Positions 7,238 to 11,387 of a stretch of 11,387 nt of DNA are shown piece by piece. Positions within the stretch are counted from its first letter, which is position 1; every line of letters starts with the position of its first letter. Source of the stretch: Nitrospiria bacterium (GTDB lineage Bacteria; Nitrospirota; CAKKRA01; 9FT-COMBO-42-15); the NCBI GenBank assembly GCA_919902475.1, contig CAKKRA010000091.1, positions 1 through 11,387 on the forward strand, in the 5' to 3' direction. The notes under the pieces are model-generated. The model was not told the origin of the DNA, did no database searches, and worked only from the letters and a program-made list of their open reading frames with translations. Position numbers and translations under genes: made by a program.

Positions 7238-8446
7238 TTGTTTAAGTTTAATGCAATTGAAGAGGCCATTTCTGATATAAAAAAGGGTAAAATGATTATC
7301 CTTATAGATGATGAGGACAGGGAGAATGAAGGTGACTTAACTATGGCTGCATCAAAAATAACCCCGGAAGCCATTAATTTCATGGCAAAATACGGCCGCG
7401 GACTTATATGCCTTACCATAACCCATGAAAGGGCAGAGGAGCTGGATCTAAAACCAATGGCATCAGAAAATACTGCGCAATTTGGCACAGCCTTTACAGT
7501 ATCTGTTGATGCAATGACAGGAACTACAACAGGCATCTCTGCCTCTGACAGGTCAGTTACAATATTGGCTGCAACTGACCCAAAGACAAAGCCCGGTGAT
7601 TTAGCAAGGCCAGGACATATATTTCCAATAATTGCTAAAAAGGGCGGTGTCCTTCACAGGGCAGGCCAGACAGAGGGCTCAGTTGATTTGGCAAGATTAT
7701 CTGGGTTATATCCTGCTGGTGTAATATGCGAAATAATGAATGATGACGGGACAATGTCAAGGGTGCCGCAATTAATGGAATTTGCCAAGCTCCATAAGTT
7801 AAAGATTGTTACCATTAAGGATTTGATTGAATACAGGATAAGAAGGGAGTCCTTTGTAAAGAGGGCGGCAACTACAACTCTGCCGACAATGTTTGGCGGC
7901 GAGTTTAAGGCAATCTTATATCAAAGCGAGATTGATAATGATACCCACCTTGCATTAGTAAAGGGCGATATAAAAGAGGATGACGAGGTATTAGTAAGGG
8001 TTCATTCAGAATGTCTTACAGGCGATGTCTTTGGTTCAAAGAGATGCGACTGCGGCGAACAGCTCCATAAGGCAATGGAGGTAATAGAATCAGAGGGAAA
8101 AGGCGTAATACTCTACATGCATCAGGAGGGGAGGGGTATCGGCCTTGTGAATAAGCTGAAGGCATATGAGTTACAAGATAAGGGTCTGGATACAGTTGAG
8201 GCGAATCTTAAGCTCGGTTTTAAGGCTGACCTCCGTGACTATGGGATTGGCGCGCAGATACTTGTTGATTTAGGACTTAGAAAGATAAAATTAATGACAA
8301 ATAATCCGAGAAAGATTGTTGCATTAGAGGGATATGGCCTAAAGGTTGTTGAAAGGGTGTCTATTGAGATTCTGCCTCATGACAGGAATGTCAGGTATCT
8401 GCAGACAAAGAAGCAGAAATTGGGGCACTTGTTGGAAAATGTATAA
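7238..8446 (+). CDS. ribBA: Fused 3,4-dihydroxy-2-butanone-4-phosphate synthase / GTP cyclohydrolase II
   Basis: RibBA makes both starting compounds of riboflavin synthesis: the four-carbon unit from ribulose 5-phosphate (N-terminal RibB domain, about 1-200) and the diaminopyrimidine from GTP (C-terminal RibA domain, about 208-402). RibB shows DDEDRENEGD (24-33), RPGHIFP and PAGVICEIMNDDGTM. RibA has zinc ligands C259, C270 and C272, the EGRGIGL loop (297-303) and TNNPRK (354-359). Length is normal. One oddity: Q144, in RAGQTEG, occupies the place of E. coli RibB His153 (GGHTEA), a metal-binding histidine. I recall this Gln form in other RibBA proteins but cannot confirm it, so RibB activity is probable rather than certain. 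It starts with TTG. ribD and ribE are not in the window. Confidence 0.96.
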   Translation: MFKFNAIEEAISDIKKGKMIILIDDEDRENEGDLTMAASKITPEAINFMAKYGRGLICLTITHERAEELDLKPMASENTAQFGTAFTVSVDAMTGTTTGISASDRSVTILAATDPKTKPGDLARPGHIFPIIAKKGGVLHRAGQTEGSVDLARLSGLYPAGVICEIMNDDGTMSRVPQLMEFAKLHKLKIVTIKDLIEYRIRRESFVKRAATTTLPTMFGGEFKAILYQSEIDNDTHLALVKGDIKEDDEVLVRVHSECLTGDVFGSKRCDCGEQLHKAMEVIESEGKGVILYMHQEGRGIGLVNKLKAYELQDKGLDTVEANLKLGFKADLRDYGIGAQILVDLGLRKIKLMTNNPRKIVALEGYGLKVVERVSIEILPHDRNVRYLQTKKQKLGHLLENV

Positions 8447-8455
8447 TTAATATAA

Positions 8456-8540
8456 CCCCCTCACCTTATTCCTCTCCCCAAAGGGGAGAGGAAATATAGG
8501 ATCCCCTCTCCCCACTGGGGAGAGGGTTAGGGTGAGGGGG
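8456..8540. repeat. 85-bp two-hairpin palindromic element (copy 2), between ribBA and ribH
   Basis: It has the same architecture as 3152-3236: outer CCCCTCACC/GGTGAGGGG arms around hairpins CCTCTCCCC-AAA-GGGGAGAGG and CCCTCTCCCC-ACT-GGGGAGAGGG. It fills most of the 108-nt ribBA-ribH gap, starting about 10 nt after the ribBA stop and ending one base before the ribH ribosome site. It could affect mRNA stability or RibH yield relative to RibBA; that is inference. Confidence 0.93.
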
Positions 8541-8554
8541 CGGAGGAGAGGGAG

Positions 8555-9028
8555 ATGCCGAAGATCATAGAAGGTAACTTATCAGCAAAGGGATTGAAGT
8601 TTGGAATTATAGCAGCAAGGTTTAATGATTTTATTACAAACAGGCTTCTGGAGGGCGCATTGGATGCTCTAAACAGGAGCGGCGCAAAAACAGACGACAT
8701 TGAGATTGTAAAGGTGCCTGGTTCTTTTGAGATTCCATTGATAGCCAAAAAGATGGCTGACAGCGGAAAGTATAATGCTATAATCAGCCTCGGCGCTGTA
8801 ATCAAGGGTGATACGCCGCATTTTGATTACATCAGCGCAGAGGTTACAAAGGGCATTGCTGCTGTTTCTTTGGAGAGCGGCGTGCCTGTTTCTTTCGGTG
8901 TATTAACAACGGATACAATTGAGCAGGCTATAGAGCGGGCTGGCACAAAAGCCGGCAACAAAGGCTGGGAGGCTGCAATGGGCGCTATTGAGATGGCAAA
9001 CCTCTTTAACAATATGGCCCAGAAATAG
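8555..9028 (+). CDS. ribH: 6,7-dimethyl-8-ribityllumazine synthase
   Basis: RibH condenses the RibB four-carbon product with 5-amino-6-ribitylaminouracil to give lumazine, the immediate riboflavin precursor; members usually form pentamers or 60-mer capsids. The 157-residue length is typical. Visible family features are ARFN with the ring-stacking F23, VPGSFEIP (54-61), GAVIKGDTPHFDYI with catalytic H89, FGVLTTD (114-120) and R128 near the phosphate site, followed by AGNKGWEAA. GGAGG (8542-8546) lies 8 nt before the ATG, directly after the repeat. It is probably co-transcribed with ribBA and nusB. Confidence 0.97.
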   Translation: MPKIIEGNLSAKGLKFGIIAARFNDFITNRLLEGALDALNRSGAKTDDIEIVKVPGSFEIPLIAKKMADSGKYNAIISLGAVIKGDTPHFDYISAEVTKGIAAVSLESGVPVSFGVLTTDTIEQAIERAGTKAGNKGWEAAMGAIEMANLFNNMAQK

Positions 9029-9042
9029 TGATTGAGGAGTAA

Positions 9043-9465
9043 ATGGGACACAGAAGAAAGGCACGGGAACTCGCGCTTCAAATTCTCTTTCAATATGACC
9101 TGACAAAGGGTGAATGTAACACCGATGAGTTTTTAAAGGACAAAGAGATTGAGGAGGATATAAAAGAATTTGCAATTAACCTGAAGAACAAGGTAATTGA
9201 GCATATGCCTGAGATTGATGCTATTATAAAAAAGAAGACAAAAGGATGGACATTAAAGCGAATGGCAGTTGTTGACAGAAATGTCTTAAGATTTGCAATA
9301 TGCGAAATGCTCTATTTTCCGGATATTCCTCCAAAGGTTACTATAAATGAGGCAATAGATATTGCAAGAAAATACGGCAGCGAAGAATCAGGCCAGTTTG
9401 TAAACGGGATTTTAGACAGCATATATAAAGAGGAGTGCAAGCTGAATAAGGAGGCATCTGGTTAA
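9043..9465 (+). CDS. nusB: Transcription antitermination factor NusB
   Basis: NusB is an all-helical RNA-binding protein that joins NusE (S10) at boxA sequences to form antitermination complexes on rRNA operons. The 140 residues begin with the hallmark RRKARELALQILFQYD and include WTLKRMAVVDRNVLRFAICEML and INEAIDIARKYGSEESGQFVNGILD, the conserved C-terminal signature. It starts 14 nt after ribH, with GAGGAG just upstream of the ATG. ribH-nusB is a common bacterial pair, so co-expression from the ribBA promoter is likely. Confidence 0.97.
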   Translation: MGHRRKARELALQILFQYDLTKGECNTDEFLKDKEIEEDIKEFAINLKNKVIEHMPEIDAIIKKKTKGWTLKRMAVVDRNVLRFAICEMLYFPDIPPKVTINEAIDIARKYGSEESGQFVNGILDSIYKEECKLNKEASG

Positions 9466-9467
9466 AG

Positions 9468-9567
9468 GTCATTCCCGCAGAGTTTTTGAGCGGGAATCTA
9501 AAAAAGACTGGCTTCCTGCTAAATACCCCTGATAAAAACATTCAGGGGCAGGCTATGCAGGAACGAC
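9468..9567. repeat. 100-bp palindromic element with GTCATTCC ends (copy 2), after nusB
   Basis: It begins GTCATTCC and ends GGAACGAC, one mismatch from perfect inverted ends. The left hairpin is ATTCCCGC/GCGGGAAT (9471-9478 with 9490-9497). The right stem TTCCTGC/GCAGGAA (9513-9519 with 9557-9563) encloses a further hairpin CCCCTGA/TCAGGGG (9526-9532 with 9542-9548). It starts just after the nusB stop and fills most of the 127-nt gap. It has the same total length as 3543-3642 but a diverged middle. It may also act as a transcript end for the rib-nusB unit. Confidence 0.82.
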
Positions 9568-9592
9568 ATACTTAGAAGGATGCTTAAAAGGA

Positions 9593-10087
9593 ATGAAAAC
9601 AAAGATAATTACAGATAGGATAACCAAAATAGAAGATAAAGTAATCGTAGCTGGCTTCTTTTCTGATGTCAGGCCATTAAAGGGGCTGGCAGGCGAGATT
9701 GACTGGTTATTTAACGGAGAAATTTCAAGATTGATTTTAGACGGAAAATTAAATGGTCAGATCGGGGATTCACTTCTTTTATGCTCAAATAGGTTAAAAA
9801 CAAGAAATGTCCTTTTATTAGGTATGGGTAATAGAGAAAAATTTGATTCTACTGCTGTAATAAATACAACAAAGCTGCTTGCCCAGAAATTGGATGGCAT
9901 TAATATAAAAAGCTTTACCACAGAGATTTTTGGCTCAGGTTATTCAAGTCTTGAAGCTTCTGCTGTTCTCAAATTAATGCTTTCTGAATTTAAAAAATTT
10001 GATGATATAGATGTAAATTTCTTTGTGAAAGATAAGGAGGGAGATACCGGGCTTGGCATAAAACTAAAAGGGATTCTGGACTCATAA
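9593..10087 (+). CDS. Stand-alone M17 (leucyl aminopeptidase) N-terminal domain protein
   Basis: The 164 residues match only the N-terminal, macro-like domain of M17 leucyl aminopeptidases. DVRPLKGLAGEIDW (25-38), ISRLILDGKLNG (44-55) and VLLLGMGNREKF (73-84) are the recognisable parts. There is no metal-binding catalytic domain: the ORF ends cleanly at 164 and the next gene follows after 3 nt, so this looks like a genuine short protein rather than a broken pepA. In M17 enzymes this domain supports oligomer assembly and regulation; its function alone is unknown, and peptidase activity should not be assigned. The start is set by AAAAGGA close to the ATG, with AGAAGGA further upstream. It forms a tight cluster with the phosphoesterase and purB. 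Confidence 0.85.
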   Translation: MKTKIITDRITKIEDKVIVAGFFSDVRPLKGLAGEIDWLFNGEISRLILDGKLNGQIGDSLLLCSNRLKTRNVLLLGMGNREKFDSTAVINTTKLLAQKLDGINIKSFTTEIFGSGYSSLEASAVLKLMLSEFKKFDDIDVNFFVKDKEGDTGLGIKLKGILDS

Positions 10088-10090
10088 AAA

Positions 10091-10822
10091 GTGCGCTACG
10101 CCATTATCTCAGATATTCACAGCAATTTAGAGGCCTTTGATGCAGTAGAAAAGGATTTGCAGAAAGAAGGCGCAGATAAGATATTTTTTCTGGGTGATGT
10201 AGTCGGCTACGGTCCTAATCCGAATGAGTGCATTGAACGGCTAAGGGAACTCACAGACATTGTTGTTGCAGGGAATCATGATTATGCTGTAATAGGTTAT
10301 ACGGATATTTCATATTTCAATAAATATGCAAAGGCTGCAATAGAATGGACTGAAATGAAATTAAAAGCAGAAAATGCAGAGTATTTAAAGAGGATGCCCC
10401 TTGTAACTCCAGAGATAGAGAATATGACATTAGTCCATGCAACACCAAATAAGCCTCACGAATGGAATTATATAACAACCCTTTTTGATGCGCTTGAAAA
10501 CTTTAATTTTTTCAAGCAGCAGATATGTTTTATCGGCCATTCTCATCAGCCAGTGATAATCGCGCTTGGAAATGACAAGCGGTGCTATGTTGAAAGAGGG
10601 GAGTCCGTTGCTATTACGGCAGATGCAAGATATATCATAAATATTGGAAGCGTCGGCCAGCCAAGGGACGGCAACCCGGATTCAGCCTATGCAATATATG
10701 ATACCGATGAAAAGAGCGTGAGGATCAAAAGGCTTTCTTATGACATAAAAAAGGTGCAGGCAAAGATGAGGGATGAGCGGCTGCCTGCCTATCTGATACA
10801 CAGGCTGGAGGAAGGATTATAA
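10091..10822 (+). CDS. Calcineurin-like metallophosphoesterase (YfcE/MJ0936-like)
   Basis: This predicted two-metal phosphoesterase has 243 residues. All five family motifs are present: DIH (D8, H10), GDVVGYGP (D36), GNHD (61-64), VHATP (H116) and GHSH (H150, H152). INIGSVGQPRDGNP (184-195) is the usual C-terminal segment of this subgroup. It probably hydrolyses phosphodiester or phosphomonoester bonds in the cytoplasm; no signal peptide is seen and the substrate cannot be deduced. It starts with GTG, 3 nt after the previous stop, with a poor ribosome site, so translational coupling to the M17 domain gene is likely. purB follows after 3 nt, which suggests one transcript. Confidence 0.93.
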   Translation: MRYAIISDIHSNLEAFDAVEKDLQKEGADKIFFLGDVVGYGPNPNECIERLRELTDIVVAGNHDYAVIGYTDISYFNKYAKAAIEWTEMKLKAENAEYLKRMPLVTPEIENMTLVHATPNKPHEWNYITTLFDALENFNFFKQQICFIGHSHQPVIIALGNDKRCYVERGESVAITADARYIINIGSVGQPRDGNPDSAYAIYDTDEKSVRIKRLSYDIKKVQAKMRDERLPAYLIHRLEEGL

Positions 10823-10825
10823 AAA

Positions 10826-11387
10826 ATGATTGACAGATACACCCTATCAGGAATGAAAAATATATGGGAGCAGAGGAATAAATTTGACAAGTGGCTCTCT
10901 GTTGAAGTGCTTGCTGCTGAGGCGCTTGCTGAACTTGGCAAGGTTCCCAAAAAGGCGATTGCCAATATAAAGAAAAAGGCGGGCTTCAATATTGACAGGA
11001 TAAATGAGATAGAAAAGACAACAAAGCATGATGTAATATCTTTTCTGAGCGCTGTTGCTGAAGAGGTCGGCGAGGATTCGCGGTTTCTCCATATAGGGCT
11101 GACATCATCAGATGTCCTTGATACATCGCTTGCTATTCTGATGAAAGAGGCAGCGGACATTATCCTGAATGATTTAGAAAAACTGCTGTCTGTTCTGAAA
11201 AAGAGGGCATTTGAGCACAAAGGCACAGTAATGATTGGAAGGACCCACGGCATCCATGCAGAGCCGATCACCTTTGGTTTTAAACTTGCGCTGTGGTATG
11301 AAGAGACAAAGAGAAATTATGAAAGGATGAAAAGGGCAAAGGATGTAATCAGCTTCGGCAAGATATCAGGCGCTGTCGGCACATTTG
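10826..11387 (+). CDS. purB: Adenylosuccinate lyase, N-terminal part (3' truncated by window edge)
   Basis: PurB carries out two fumarate-releasing steps of purine synthesis: SAICAR to AICAR, and adenylosuccinate to AMP. The 187 visible residues start MIDRYTLSGMKNIWE and include TKHDVISFL (H68), FLHIGLTSSDVLDT (H89), GRTHGIHAEP (T140, H141) and the start of GAVGTF at the window end. H68, H89 and H141 coincide in number with the active-site histidines of the B. subtilis enzyme. GGAGG followed by AAGGA (10807-10816), inside the end of the phosphoesterase gene, serves the ATG. About 240-250 residues, including the signature loop, lie beyond the window. Confidence 0.96.
   Translation, partial: MIDRYTLSGMKNIWEQRNKFDKWLSVEVLAAEALAELGKVPKKAIANIKKKAGFNIDRINEIEKTTKHDVISFLSAVAEEVGEDSRFLHIGLTSSDVLDTSLAILMKEAADIILNDLEKLLSVLKKRAFEHKGTVMIGRTHGIHAEPITFGFKLALWYEETKRNYERMKRAKDVISFGKISGAVGTF

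Noticed and set aside
8456..8540. CRISPR array
   Set aside because: The repeats are palindromic, dispersed and not regularly spaced, and no cas genes are present.
9466..9592. Target-site duplications flanking the repeat elements
   Set aside because: I compared the flanks of all elements; apart from TTA on both sides of 3152-3236 nothing convincing is seen, so a transposition mechanism cannot be claimed.
10789..11271. Minus-strand ORF of 160 codons at the right end
   Set aside because: The opposite strand encodes clear PurB with its active-site histidines; this is a shadow.

Overview
The window reads as a chromosomal housekeeping segment of a Gram-negative, fairly AT-rich bacterium. Every supported gene lies on the + strand. 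The mix suggests an uncultured Nitrospirota- or Deltaproteobacteria-like lineage: adenylylation-type glutamine synthetase beside glnE, a Cache/PAS histidine kinase, fused ribBA, a stand-alone M17 N-terminal domain protein, and many palindromic intergenic repeats. This placement is an inference from gene content and repeat style, not a phylogeny.

Layout: (1) 1-966, the C-terminal two thirds of type I glutamine synthetase (glnA), with its adenylylation tyrosine. (2) 1094-4414, glnE, the two-headed adenylyltransferase/adenylyl-removing enzyme acting on that tyrosine. (3) 4405-6630, a membrane histidine kinase overlapping glnE by 10 nt, followed at 6723-7106 by a single-domain response regulator. 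(4) A strong sigma70-type promoter at 7160-7188 driving ribBA (7238-8446), ribH (8555-9028) and nusB (9043-9465). (5) A tightly packed set: M17 N-terminal domain protein (9593-10087), metallophosphoesterase (10091-10822) and the 5' part of purB (10826 to window end).

The unexpected layer is a set of palindromic, MITE/REP-like repeats. I see three classes: short GTAGG...CCTAC palindromes (977-1006, 3405-3431, 6615-6666, 6681-6708), an ~85-bp two-hairpin element (3152-3236 and 8456-8540), and a 100-bp element with GTCATTCC ends (3543-3642 and 9468-9567). Each class has intergenic copies here, and one copy of each also sits in frame inside the C-terminal, adenylylating half of glnE within about 490 nt. 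Together they add roughly 70-75 residues without breaking the frame or the visible catalytic motifs. One palindrome also supplies the stop codon of the histidine kinase, and another abuts the ribosome binding site of the response regulator.

I see no phage, transposase, CRISPR array, tRNA, rRNA or defence genes. No stretch over 300 bases lacks a gene; the gaps are 90-131 nt and most are largely filled by these repeats.
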